From an uncultured Clostridia bacterium (GTDB taxonomy: Bacteria > Bacillota > Clostridia > Peptostreptococcales > Anaerovoracaceae): a stretch of DNA of 64,000 nucleotides. The notes beneath the pieces were generated by a model. It saw nothing but the letters and a program-made list of their open reading frames with translations. It made no database searches and was not told the origin of the DNA. The stretch is from contig CALIYX010000009.1 in the NCBI GenBank assembly GCA_938049335.1, positions 62,001 to 126,000 of the forward strand, given 5' to 3'. Below, piece after piece: positions 44,237 to 53,292 of the stretch (positions within the stretch are counted from its first letter, which is position 1; every line of letters starts with the position of its first letter). Position numbers and translations under genes: made by a program.

Positions 44237-45184
44237 TTATTTCACATCAACAGGAACAATGAAGCTTAGGGCTTTCTCACAGATTTCAATATCTATACCC
44301 TCAGTGCGTGCAAGTTCTCCATCTATGCATATACCGAAGTCCTTTGTTCCCTTTGGTTTTAGACTGAGCTGCTTACTCTTCTTCACATATATAATTTTAT
44401 CTATCCCATCAACCTCAAGATGTGTTCCTTCCTTGTACTTAGGCAATAGCTTTAGGAACTTTAGCCTTGGAAGATCGTTTATTATATTAAGATCAAAGAA
44501 ACCATCGTCAATTATCGCCTGTGGTGATGACTTTATTCCGCCTCCACAATAAGATCCATTTGATATGGCACAGAGAAGCATCTTTCCTTCTCTGATTTGC
44601 TCGCCATCCTCGTAGATATCAAGACAGGCACCTCTCTTTTTGATGAAGTTAAACAGTATGGCCGATTGGTAAGCCGTAGCCCCTGCAAAGAACTTTTTCT
44701 TTCTAAGCTTAAAAGCCGTTTCAACAACATTACAATCAAAGCCTATGTTGAACATATTAAGGCAGTACCCTGTTTGTTCTTCATTCCCAAGCTTGCTTGT
44801 GTACTTCATCACATCGATTTTTCTACTCTTTCCATTTAGCTGGGAGCGCACGCTCATGAAATCTCCAGCATCCTGAAAATTCCTAATCATGTCGTTGCCA
44901 GAACCTATAGGAATGATTCCTAGCTCAATTCCATCAAAGCCTATTACCGCCGATGCAATTTCATTAGCTGTACCATCGCCTCCACAAGCATAAAACCTTG
45001 CAGGCTCACCATTTAGTCCCTCTGCAATAGCTCTTACTCTCGCTTCACTACCTCTATTTGGCTCAGTCATAATTATCACGGATTCACTTTTCGTGTCCTT
45101 CAACGCGACTTTTATTTCCTCAATCAGCTCTTTGCTCTGATTGCCCTTACCCGCGACAGGGTTAACAAAAAAATAATGCTTCAT
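44237..45184 (-). CDS. Diacylglycerol kinase-family lipid kinase
   Basis: A 315-residue cytosolic kinase of the DgkB/YegS type. The first motif is FVNPVAGKGN, followed by the nucleotide-binding ACGGDGTANEIASAV and PIGSGNDMIRN. It should phosphorylate diacylglycerol or a related lipid, recycling lipid from cell-wall polymer synthesis. Another lipid substrate is possible. It is the last protein gene of a run that begins with rmuC, followed by tRNA-Ser. Confidence 0.92.
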   Translation of the reverse strand: MKHYFFVNPVAGKGNQSKELIEEIKVALKDTKSESVIIMTEPNRGSEARVRAIAEGLNGEPARFYACGGDGTANEIASAVIGFDGIELGIIPIGSGNDMIRNFQDAGDFMSVRSQLNGKSRKIDVMKYTSKLGNEEQTGYCLNMFNIGFDCNVVETAFKLRKKKFFAGATAYQSAILFNFIKKRGACLDIYEDGEQIREGKMLLCAISNGSYCGGGIKSSPQAIIDDGFFDLNIINDLPRLKFLKLLPKYKEGTHLEVDGIDKIIYVKKSKQLSLKPKGTKDFGICIDGELARTEGIDIEICEKALSFIVPVDVK

Positions 45185-45209
45185 ATACGCAGTTACTGTT
45201 CCTTATAAT

Positions 45210-46517
45210 CTATAATCCAATCATCGTTTTTATCAGAGGCTCCGCCTCCGGCTCACTATCTGATATCGCGTAAGCACTGAGAACCTCTTCACAGGCTTGC
45301 TTTAGCTTTCCTTCATCACTTGAGTAGACGATGGCAATCGTATCCGAAAGCTCAACCCTATCGCCTCTCTTTGCGACTAGTTTTATGCCTGCACTGTGAT
45401 CTATTTCATCCTCCTTGCTAGCTCTTCCTGCACCTGAGTGCTGCGAAGCAAGTCCAATTCCTTCAGCATCAATAGACTCTATATACCCAGAGCGCAAAGC
45501 CTTAATCTCAGCACTAAGCTTAGCTTCTGGAAATAGCGAATAATCATCGATTACAGCCTTGTTTCCGCCCTGATATTCTATCATTTCAGCTAGCTTTTGT
45601 AGTGCTCTTCCGCTTGAAATTGCACTTTCTGCTAGCGCAATTCCCTCATCTATGCTAGATGCCTTACCACCAAGATATATCATAGCCCCTGATATATTAA
45701 GGCAAAGCTTAAGTAAGTCGCCTTCTATATTAGCTTTGAGAAGCTCTATAGCTTCTATCACCTCAAGGCTATTTCCTACAGAATGACCTAGTGGCTCGCT
45801 CATATCTGAAATTATTGCTGCGGTTTTCTTGCCCTGAGAGCTTCCGATTTTGCACATCAGCTCAGCTAGTGCCTTGGCATCATCCTCGGACTTCATAAAA
45901 GCACCTTTGCCACATTTAACATCTAAGAGAATCGCATCACTTCCTGCGGCGAGCTTCTTACTCATTATGCTCGATGCTATGAGGCTGAGATTTTCGACTG
46001 TTGCAGTTACATCTCTAAGCGCATAAAGCTTCTTATCTGCTGGCGCGATATGCCCACTTTGACCGATTACGGCAATTCCGATTTCGTTAACCTGCTTGTG
46101 AAAATCCGCAGGCTCAAGCGTCGTTTTAAATCCTGAGATTGACTCAAGCTTATCTATGGTTCCACCTGTGAATCCAAGACCTCTTCCGCTCATCTTGGCG
46201 ATAGGAACTCCACATGATGCAGCGATTGGTGCAACTATTAAAGTCACCTTGTCACCGACTCCTCCCGTCGAATGCTTATCCACCTTTGTTCCGTGAATAT
46301 CCGATAGATCGACTATATCTCCGGAATGAAGCATTACCCTAGTTAGGTCAAAAGTCTCCTTCTCGCTCATATGTCTGAAATATATGGCCATCAAAAGAGC
46401 CGAAGCCTGATAGTCAGGTATATCGCCATTAAGATAAGCTTTGATGAAGAACTCGATTTCGGAAGTACTGAGCTCTTTACCGTCTCTCTTTTTGCATATA
46501 ATATCAACTGCATTCAT
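45210..46517 (-). CDS. pdp: Pyrimidine-nucleoside (thymidine) phosphorylase
   Basis: A 435-residue enzyme that splits pyrimidine nucleosides to base plus (deoxy)ribose 1-phosphate. The signature region is SGRGLGFTGGTIDKLESISGF, and KVDKHSTGGVGDK binds phosphate. The Lys in the pyrimidine-binding segment (SSIMSKKLAAGSDAI) is typical of the family. Whether it prefers thymidine (DeoA) or is broad (Pdp) cannot be decided. It follows deoB after 8 bp, so the sugar phosphate passes to DeoB. Confidence 0.93.
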   Translation of the reverse strand: MNAVDIICKKRDGKELSTSEIEFFIKAYLNGDIPDYQASALLMAIYFRHMSEKETFDLTRVMLHSGDIVDLSDIHGTKVDKHSTGGVGDKVTLIVAPIAASCGVPIAKMSGRGLGFTGGTIDKLESISGFKTTLEPADFHKQVNEIGIAVIGQSGHIAPADKKLYALRDVTATVENLSLIASSIMSKKLAAGSDAILLDVKCGKGAFMKSEDDAKALAELMCKIGSSQGKKTAAIISDMSEPLGHSVGNSLEVIEAIELLKANIEGDLLKLCLNISGAMIYLGGKASSIDEGIALAESAISSGRALQKLAEMIEYQGGNKAVIDDYSLFPEAKLSAEIKALRSGYIESIDAEGIGLASQHSGAGRASKEDEIDHSAGIKLVAKRGDRVELSDTIAIVYSSDEGKLKQACEEVLSAYAISDSEPEAEPLIKTMIGL

Positions 46518-46525
46518 ATCTATTC

Positions 46526-47710
46526 CTACTTTAAAATCTCACTTAAAAAGCTTTCGCCTATTGCCGGTTCATCCACATCAAGGTAGTCGCAGATTGTAGC
46601 TCCTATATCTGCAAAGCACTCCCTAGTTCCAATGTTTGCAGATTTAATTGGCTCGCCGAAGGCCACAAAAGGAATGTGTTCCCTCGTGTGATCAAAGCCG
46701 CTGTGCGTAGGATCATTTCCGTGGTCTGCACACAGGATAACTATGTCTTTTGGACCTAGCTTCGCCTCAAGTTCAGGGATTCTTGCATCAAAATCCATTA
46801 TCGCATTTCCGTAGCCGATAGGATTTCTTCTGTGCCCGTAAAGCGAGTCAAAGTCAACGAGGTTTGTGAAAATGAAACCGCTTTCTACCTTATCTAGAGC
46901 CTCAAGAGTTTTGTCAACTCCATCCATATTACCGTCTGTATGAACCCAGTCCGTAACGCCACTGGCATTGAAAATATCGTGGATTTTTCCTATGGCATAG
47001 ACTTCTTGCCCTGCTTCATCAATCAGGTTTAGGATTGTCTTTTCTGGTGGTGAAACCGCATAGTCACGGCGGTCTGTCGTTCTCTCACGCTTGCCGTCCA
47101 CAAGCTTATATGGTCTTGCAATTACTCTTCCACAGGCCCATTCGCCCTGAAGAAGCTCTCTTGCAGCCTCACAAATCTTGTATAGCTCCTCAAGAGGTAT
47201 AACATCTACATTTGCAGCGATTTGAAATACGCTGTCAGCTGATGTATATACGATAGGATAACCTGTCCTCTCGTGCTCCTCTCCTAGCTTTTCTATAATT
47301 ACCGTACCAGACTCTGCGTAGTTACCTATACAGCGCCTGCCTATTTTTTCCTCAAACTTTGCGATGAACTCAGCAGGAAAACCATCAGGGTAGGTTTTGA
47401 ACGGTGTTAGGCTTTCTATGCCCGCAATTTCCCAGTGACCTGTTATGGTATCCTTTCCCTTTGATTTTTCCTTAAGCTTACCATAGGCACCCGAAGGATT
47501 AGAAATAGCAAAGCTTCCGTCTCCTTGGCAAAGCCCGTCTATATTTCCAAACCCTAGCCTTCTCAGGTTAGGAATCTTCAGTTCATCGCCCATGGTCTTT
47601 GCAATATGACCAAAGGTGTCGCTACCAGCATCGCCGTAGCTTCCTGCATCGGGCAGTTCTCCAACTCCTAGACTGTCCATCACAATTAAAATTACTCTGT
47701 TCTTGTCCAT
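46526..47710 (-). CDS. deoB: Phosphopentomutase
   Basis: DeoB (394 residues) converts (deoxy)ribose 1-phosphate to the 5-phosphate. MDSLGVGELPDAGSYGDAGSDT carries the metal-binding Asp and the phospho-acceptor Thr region, and the C-terminal CADHGNDPTHSGFDHTREH provides the other metal ligands. ATG 47710 has GAGGAGG upstream; the in-frame start at 47731 overlaps that site. It links the two nucleoside phosphorylases in the window to the pentose pathway. Confidence 0.96.
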   Translation of the reverse strand: MDKNRVILIVMDSLGVGELPDAGSYGDAGSDTFGHIAKTMGDELKIPNLRRLGFGNIDGLCQGDGSFAISNPSGAYGKLKEKSKGKDTITGHWEIAGIESLTPFKTYPDGFPAEFIAKFEEKIGRRCIGNYAESGTVIIEKLGEEHERTGYPIVYTSADSVFQIAANVDVIPLEELYKICEAARELLQGEWACGRVIARPYKLVDGKRERTTDRRDYAVSPPEKTILNLIDEAGQEVYAIGKIHDIFNASGVTDWVHTDGNMDGVDKTLEALDKVESGFIFTNLVDFDSLYGHRRNPIGYGNAIMDFDARIPELEAKLGPKDIVILCADHGNDPTHSGFDHTREHIPFVAFGEPIKSANIGTRECFADIGATICDYLDVDEPAIGESFLSEILK

Positions 47711-47732
47711 AGCTACCTCCTCAAGCCTCATT

Positions 47733-48440
47733 CTAAAGAATCTTTATAGGATTAGCCTCGATATAATCTAGGGAGACTAGTTTGTACTCTACTCCATTTA
47801 ATATACCCTGAAAACCGTTCTTAAAAGCGTCCTTACCGTGCAGATGCCCATAAATACAAGTCTTAACTCCGTATCTCGAAAGCATATTCGTAAACTCTGA
47901 AGGCTGAAACTTATCGTTACAAGGTGGATAATGAAGCATTGCAATTATCAAATCGGGCTCCTGCTTCCTAGCCTCCTTAAGCGACATCTCAAGTCTAATC
48001 AGCTCACGCTTAAAAATCTTCTCGTCGTGCTCATCAAAGCCTTCTGTACCAGGGCAAATCCATCCCCTCGTTCCGCATATACATATGCGTCTATCTCCAT
48101 CAAAAATAAGTGCCGCATCATTTTGCAGAAAGCGAATATTTTCGCTTATTCTATTCAATTTCTTGACAGATCCCCACCAAAGGTCGTGATTTCCTTTGGT
48201 TATAATCTTGCGCCCAGGCAAGCTCTCAATCCACCTAAAGTCAGCCAAGGCTTCCTCTAGTCTAAGACCCCATGAGATGTCTCCGCAGATCAAAACAGTA
48301 TCATCGTTAGCGATGTTTTCCTCCCAGTTCTGCTTGAGCCTTTCTGCGTGGTTTTCCCATCTGCTACCGAAGATGTCCATGGGCTTTGATATTCTCTCAT
48401 CAAAAGATAGATGTAAGTCTCCTATTGCAAAAATGCTCAA
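47733..48440 (-). CDS. Metallophosphoesterase
   Basis: A 235-residue calcineurin-like phosphoesterase. The metal-binding motifs are GDLH (7-10), GDISWG, GNHD and GHLHG. The substrate is unknown. The start codon is TTG, supported by GAGG 8 nt upstream and by the rmuC stop 3 bp before, and no internal ATG fits the fold. It lies between rmuC and deoB. Confidence 0.9.
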   Translation of the reverse strand: MSIFAIGDLHLSFDERISKPMDIFGSRWENHAERLKQNWEENIANDDTVLICGDISWGLRLEEALADFRWIESLPGRKIITKGNHDLWWGSVKKLNRISENIRFLQNDAALIFDGDRRICICGTRGWICPGTEGFDEHDEKIFKRELIRLEMSLKEARKQEPDLIIAMLHYPPCNDKFQPSEFTNMLSRYGVKTCIYGHLHGKDAFKNGFQGILNGVEYKLVSLDYIEANPIKIL

Positions 48441-48443
48441 ATT

Positions 48444-49727
48444 CTACACCTCATCACCATCATCTAGCTCAAGAACCTTGCTCGCTCTAGCCTGATCTAT
48501 CTTCTCTATATTGCGAAGCTTTCTATTGATGCTTCTCGTTCTCACGCCAATGAGCTTATCGAGCTCTACATTAGCCTGATCTATTCTCTTCTTTGTCGCC
48601 TCTAGGACGTTGCCAAAGCTGTCAAACTCGGTCTTAACCGCACCGAGAATCTCCCAAACCTCGCTTGAATGCTTCTGAATCGCAAGAGTTCTGAATCCCA
48701 TCTGAAGGCTGTTCAAAAGACCTGTCATAGTCGTAGGTCCAGCGATGTTTACCTTGTAATCTCTCTGCAAGGTCTCAACAAGTCCGCGCCTAATAACTTC
48801 GGCATAAAGTCCCTCAAAAGGAAGGAACATTATCGCAAAGTCAGTCGTGTATGGCGGCTTGATATACTTGCTAGAAATATCCTTAGCCTCCTGCTTGATT
48901 ACCTGTTCAAGCTGCTTACCAGCCTTTTCTATCTCAGCAGAATCAGCTAAATCATATGCATCAAGAAGCTTGGCGTATGCATCCCCTGGGAACTTAGCAT
49001 CTATTGGAAGATAGATAAATCCATCCTCAGAACCATCCACTCCAGGGAGCTTGATAGCAAACTCAACTCTCTTTGGACTGCCGTCTACACTCACATTCTC
49101 GTCGTACTGCTCAGGCGACAAAATCTGCTCTAGGATACCGGCAAGCTGCACCTCTCCGAGAATACCCCTTGTCTTTACATTAGTCAAAACCCTCTTAAGG
49201 TCACCAACACCTGAAGCGAGGTTTTGCATCTCTCCAAGACCCTTGTAAACCTGCTCAAGTCTATCATTAACCAGATTGAACGACTGAGTGATTCTATCGT
49301 TCAGTGTCTTCTGAAGTCTCTCATCTACAGTACTTCTGATTTCTGAAATCTGCTTGTTGTTATCTTCCTTAATCTCACTGAGCTGAGTTCTCACAGTCTG
49401 CCTGATGTTCTCAAGTTTCTGCTCACTCTCCATACTGAAGTTTGATAGAGTCTCATTGATTCTTCTCAGGCTCTCGTTCTGCGTCTTAAAATGCTCGCTC
49501 TGAGCCCCAGCGATTAAGTCACCATAGTTTCTGAAGCTGCTATTTATATGCTCCATGGTGTCACGCCTTGTAGCATCAATATCAGCCTTTAGCTCATCCT
49601 TAAGCTTTCGTAGTTCTTCGTCCTTGCTGCTATCCTCAATGCTTTTGCTGAGTTTAAGCACTAGCGCAACTGATACAAGCGCTACAATCAAAGTTATAAC
49701 GGATAAAATTACTATGATTAAGTTCAT
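48444..49727 (-). CDS. rmuC: RmuC-family DNA recombination protein
   Basis: A 427-residue protein with an N-terminal membrane segment (residues about 3-25), a long coiled coil (about 35-165) and the RmuC nuclease-like core (RGILGEVQLAGILEQIL; LPIDAKFPGDAY; MFLPFEGLYAEVIR). RmuC limits inversion at short inverted repeats in E. coli; the exact activity here is unproved. It precedes the phosphoesterase by 3 bp. Confidence 0.93.
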   Translation of the reverse strand: MNLIIVILSVITLIVALVSVALVLKLSKSIEDSSKDEELRKLKDELKADIDATRRDTMEHINSSFRNYGDLIAGAQSEHFKTQNESLRRINETLSNFSMESEQKLENIRQTVRTQLSEIKEDNNKQISEIRSTVDERLQKTLNDRITQSFNLVNDRLEQVYKGLGEMQNLASGVGDLKRVLTNVKTRGILGEVQLAGILEQILSPEQYDENVSVDGSPKRVEFAIKLPGVDGSEDGFIYLPIDAKFPGDAYAKLLDAYDLADSAEIEKAGKQLEQVIKQEAKDISSKYIKPPYTTDFAIMFLPFEGLYAEVIRRGLVETLQRDYKVNIAGPTTMTGLLNSLQMGFRTLAIQKHSSEVWEILGAVKTEFDSFGNVLEATKKRIDQANVELDKLIGVRTRSINRKLRNIEKIDQARASKVLELDDGDEV

Positions 49728-49807
49728 CTTTTTACCTTTATTTATACCTTGTTAAAACAATATTTTCTAAAATAATTTTACTATCTAAAAGCCTTTTCGT
49801 CTACATC

Positions 49808-49842
49808 AAAATAGCCCTAGGCGGACTTAACTGCTTAGGGCT
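49808..49842 (-). terminator. Terminator after the 95-residue protein gene
   Basis: AGCCCTA (49813-49819) pairs with TAGGGCT (49836-49842), and the minus strand continues ATTTTG. It separates the small gene at 49,908 from rmuC. Confidence 0.7.
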
Positions 49843-49907
49843 GATTTGGTTTAAAATCTAATTTTTAAGCAAAGGTTTTTGCCTTAATATCGACTTGTTT
49901 CGACTTC

Positions 49908-50195
49908 CTACAGACCGTAGATGCAGTAAGCAGGATAGTGCTCTCCCATGAATAGCCATGGGTTTTCTCCCATCTCGATATGCTCATCAAAGCTAACATC
50001 TGGAATGAATATCTTAACCGCAGTTCTCTTAGTTCCTGTAACAGTTCTTCCTTCTGCAGTAGGGTTTGCCACAAATTCCTCGATTGCCAGGCGAAGCTTG
50101 CTTATGCCAGCCTCCTTCTCGAAGTTATCAATAAATTCATTTGCATCAACATATGCTACATTGTCGCCATCTTTTAGCCAGTCCAATTTTAACAT
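49908..50195 (-). CDS. Hypothetical 95-residue protein
   Basis: I do not recognise this small protein. It is acidic, has no membrane span or signal, and looks alpha/beta. It begins MLKLDWLKDGDNVAYVDANE and contains FVANPTAEGRTVTGTKRTAVKIFIP. GGAGG 8 nt before the ATG and its own terminator make it a credible gene. It stands alone between rmuC and the aro operon, which gives no clue to function. Confidence 0.7.
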   Translation of the reverse strand: MLKLDWLKDGDNVAYVDANEFIDNFEKEAGISKLRLAIEEFVANPTAEGRTVTGTKRTAVKIFIPDVSFDEHIEMGENPWLFMGEHYPAYCIYGL

Positions 50196-50280
50196 CTTCT
50201 ACCTCCACTTAGGCTCGTTAATTACACATAGAAATATTAATCATGAAAAATCATAATTCTATTTCAATTATAATAAGGCT

Positions 50281-50706
50281 TTAGACTTCTGTCAATATAT
50301 CGAGAGCCTCAACATAGCCATCAAAGCCGTGCCCTGAAATGCAGGCACATGCAGCTTCGCTGATAAACGAATGCTTCCTATAATCCTCACGCTTTGATAT
50401 ATCTGAGATGTGAACCTCTACCGTCCTTATTCCCACGGCTTTTATCGCATCGGAAAGCGCAATGCTAGTATGAGTGTAGCCTGCTGGGTTAAACACTATT
50501 CCATCAAAATTACCGTAGGCCTCCTGTATCTTATCTATCAAAACGCCCTCGTGATTTGACTGAAAGAATTCCACCTCTATGCCTCTCTCTTTAGCTGCCT
50601 TTGATATCAAAGCGATGAGGTCATCGTAGGTTTCCTTACCGTAGATCTCAGGCTCCCTAATTCCAAGAAGGTTAATATTAGGTCCGTTTATGACTAGAAT
50701 CTTCAT
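50281..50706 (-). CDS. aroQ: Type II 3-dehydroquinate dehydratase
   Basis: The 141-residue enzyme dehydrates 3-dehydroquinate in the shikimate pathway. Key motifs are NGPNINLLGIREPEIYG, with the catalytic Tyr in the lid, FFQSNHEGVLID, NPAGYTHTSIAL, and the HISD segment with the catalytic His. The length is typical. It is the last gene of the aro operon and overlaps the chorismate mutase gene by 4 bp (ATGA). Confidence 0.97.
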   Translation of the reverse strand: MKILVINGPNINLLGIREPEIYGKETYDDLIALISKAAKERGIEVEFFQSNHEGVLIDKIQEAYGNFDGIVFNPAGYTHTSIALSDAIKAVGIRTVEVHISDISKREDYRKHSFISEAACACISGHGFDGYVEALDILTEV

Positions 50707-50978
50707 AGCTTATCCTCCAGACACCTGCTTTGGTAGAGCTTAGATAGCTCCATGATTTTCTCAAACAGAGCCTCATCATACTCAGAAAGCCCATCCTCGC
50801 TCATCTTCTTGATAGCTGCAACCAGCTCATCTTCTCTGCTCGAGTCATAGATGCCGATTCCATTTGCTTTCTTGATGCCAGCAACTTTCTTTACAACATG
50901 CATTCTCTCTTCAAAAAGCCTTAGAATCTCGCGGTCTAATGCATCTATTTTATCCCTGCATTTTTTTAACTCAATCAT
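50703..50978 (-). CDS. Chorismate mutase (AroQ-fold)
   Basis: The 91-residue domain rearranges chorismate to prephenate. MIELKKCRDKIDALDREIL and FEERMHVVKKVAGIK place the substrate-binding Arg and Lys. ATG 50978 overlaps the aroC stop by 8 bp. A longer frame from 51014 lies in aroC and is not family-like. The enzyme stands alone and is not fused to prephenate dehydratase or DAHP synthase. Confidence 0.92.
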   Translation of the reverse strand: MIELKKCRDKIDALDREILRLFEERMHVVKKVAGIKKANGIGIYDSSREDELVAAIKKMSEDGLSEYDEALFEKIMELSKLYQSRCLEDKL

Positions 50979-51993
50979 TGAAAACAAACCTACCCGAAAA
51001 ATTAATATCACCAAGCATCAAATCCAAAATAGCAAGAGCTGCTGCTGCCTCAACACAAGGCACTGCACGAAGTGCAATGCAAGGATCATGCCTTCCACTA
51101 ATCTTAAGCTCCACATTTTCACCCTTGCTAAAGCTTACGCTCTTTGATGGCATTGAAATCGAAGGCGTCGGCTTAATGCAAACCCTAAAATTCAAAGCTT
51201 CACCTGTACTTATTCCACCTAGTATTCCACCGTTATGATTGCTAGTAAGAGCGATTTCTCCATCGCTTATGAAGTATTCGTCTCTTGCCTCGCTTCCCCT
51301 AAGCTCGCTTAGCTTAAAACCATCGCCAAACTCTATACCTTTGATCGCTGGGATGGCGAAGACTGCCTGAGAAATCCTGTTCTCAAGCCCATCAAACATA
51401 GGCTCTCCAACTCCGCAAGGAAGCCCCTCAATACTGCAAGCTATGCTTCCACCAAGCGAATCCCCCTCTGATATTGCCTCTGCGATAAGTTCATCTATTC
51501 CAGATTCCTGTCCACATACTGACTCAAGCACAGCCTTAACTTTAATTCCATTTCGCTCAAGCATCTGGATTGCAATTCCTCCAGCTACGCAAAGAGCAGC
51601 CGTGAGCCTTCCCGAAAAATGACCGCCGCCTTTATAATCCTGATATCCTCTGAACTTACCTTCAGCAGTAAAATCTGCGTGTGAAGGTCTTGGAGAATCC
51701 TTTATATCCTCGTAGTCAGCACTTCTTACATCTTCGTTATATATCAAGGCAGCAAGTGGCGCACCGCATGTCTTACCATCAAAGAGACCGCTGACAAATT
51801 CTGGCACGTCTTTTTCAGAGCGCTTGCTCGTCAGCTTACTTCTTCCTGGAGCTCTTCTACTTAGGAAAAGCTTAAGCTCATCCATGTCGATTTTAAAACC
51901 GCATGGAAGTCCATCAAAGCTCATTCCTATCGCCTCAGAGTGCGACTGCCCAAATATTGATAGCTTTATATTATTTCCAAAAACCGAGGCCAT
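50971..51993 (-). CDS. aroC: Chorismate synthase
   Basis: AroC (340 residues) makes chorismate from EPSP with reduced FMN. The signatures include GQSHSEAIGMSFDGLPCG, RPGHAD-type SPRPSHAD, the GGGHFSGRLTA loop and the RHDPCIALRAVPCVEA C-terminal motif. It is 9 bp after aroA and overlaps the chorismate mutase gene. Confidence 0.97.
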   Translation of the reverse strand: MASVFGNNIKLSIFGQSHSEAIGMSFDGLPCGFKIDMDELKLFLSRRAPGRSKLTSKRSEKDVPEFVSGLFDGKTCGAPLAALIYNEDVRSADYEDIKDSPRPSHADFTAEGKFRGYQDYKGGGHFSGRLTAALCVAGGIAIQMLERNGIKVKAVLESVCGQESGIDELIAEAISEGDSLGGSIACSIEGLPCGVGEPMFDGLENRISQAVFAIPAIKGIEFGDGFKLSELRGSEARDEYFISDGEIALTSNHNGGILGGISTGEALNFRVCIKPTPSISMPSKSVSFSKGENVELKISGRHDPCIALRAVPCVEAAAALAILDLMLGDINFSGRFVFND

Positions 51994-52002
51994 GTAACCC
52001 TC

Positions 52003-53292
52003 CTATTTCCTTATGCATTTGCCTGAAAGCCCTAGCCTATCAAGTTCATCAAAGAAACCCAAATATGACTTATTCACAGCAAAAGCATTGTCTATCAAAA
52101 CATCTTCCCTGCATCTCAAAGAGGAAACAGCTGCGCTCATTACAATTCTGTGGTCATCAAAGCATCTGACTTCTCCACCCCTCAGCATTGCGCCTTTACC
52201 TAGACCACTTATCTCTATGGCATCCTCATGGATTTTGTAACTTCCTCCAAGCCCATCGATAAGCTCCTCTACTGCAAGAAGTCTATCGCTCTCCTTGAGT
52301 CTAAGTCTTTTGATACCCGTAATTTTGGATTTTCCATCTGTAAAGCATGCTAAAATCGCTATTAAAGGAACTAGATCTGGGATATTTTCTGCATCTAAAG
52401 CTATAGCCTTAAGAGCTTTATCTCCAAGTGGATATGCTTCAAAGACTGCCTTATCATTGTCCATTACAGCGCGAACGTCTGCGCCCATTTCTCTAAGTAA
52501 ATCAAATATTCTTCTATCACCCTGAAGAGAATTGTGGTTTAGTCCCTCGATAACAAGAGGATCATCTCCGAGCACTCCTACAGCAAACCAGAATGCTGAA
52601 TTTGACCAGTCCCCTTCGACGATGTATTTTTCGGGCAATATATATCTTTGCCCGCCCTTTATTCTATAAATATATTCAAAGCCCGAGCTTTCCTCTGAAA
52701 CTGCGATTGAAAATTTGCGCATAACATCTAAAGTTATATCTATATAGCCAGCTGAAACAAGTGGCCTTCGCACATGTATTTCGCTGTCACCTTCAAGCAG
52801 TGGCAGAGCCATCAAAAGTCCGCTTATATACTGCGAGCTAATATCTCCTGGTAGCTTGAAAATTCCATGCTCTAGCTTTCCGCTAGTGCATATAGTATCA
52901 TTTTCTCTATCTATATTACACCCGTGGGATTTGAGCTCGTTAATTAACTCATCCATGGGTCTTTTTCCAAGTCTTCCTCGCATGAGAAATCTCGCTTTTA
53001 GACCTAGCGCGCAGACAATAGGAAGAAGAAATCTTAATGTCGATCCGCTTTGATTACAGTCTAGGACTACCTCACTCCTTCCGTCCATGAGCGATAACTG
53101 CATCTTATAAATACAGTCCTTTGTAGCCATTATATCCTCAGACGGCCTTGCGGCTGTCCTACTTAAATCTGAAGCTTCCCTCGGTTCTCCTTGTGCATCT
53201 AGCGTATCTGCTTCGCCAAGTTTTGATAGAAGCTCACATATCAAAATTCTGTGCTCATAGGACTTTGATTTTGGCGCTACTACCCTATTCAT
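52003..53292 (-). CDS. aroA: EPSP synthase
   Basis: AroA (429 residues) transfers enolpyruvate to shikimate 3-phosphate. LDCNQSGSTLRFLLPI is the signature with the NxGT-like loop (here NQSGST), and RLRLKESDRL is the C-terminal motif. ATG 53292 overlaps the aroB stop (ATGA), with AGAGG upstream. A start at 53367 would run into aroB and lacks support. The SGST form places it in the class of enzymes that differ from E. coli AroA in this loop. Confidence 0.95.
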   Translation of the reverse strand: MNRVVAPKSKSYEHRILICELLSKLGEADTLDAQGEPREASDLSRTAARPSEDIMATKDCIYKMQLSLMDGRSEVVLDCNQSGSTLRFLLPIVCALGLKARFLMRGRLGKRPMDELINELKSHGCNIDRENDTICTSGKLEHGIFKLPGDISSQYISGLLMALPLLEGDSEIHVRRPLVSAGYIDITLDVMRKFSIAVSEESSGFEYIYRIKGGQRYILPEKYIVEGDWSNSAFWFAVGVLGDDPLVIEGLNHNSLQGDRRIFDLLREMGADVRAVMDNDKAVFEAYPLGDKALKAIALDAENIPDLVPLIAILACFTDGKSKITGIKRLRLKESDRLLAVEELIDGLGGSYKIHEDAIEISGLGKGAMLRGGEVRCFDDHRIVMSAAVSSLRCREDVLIDNAFAVNKSYLGFFDELDRLGLSGKCIRK

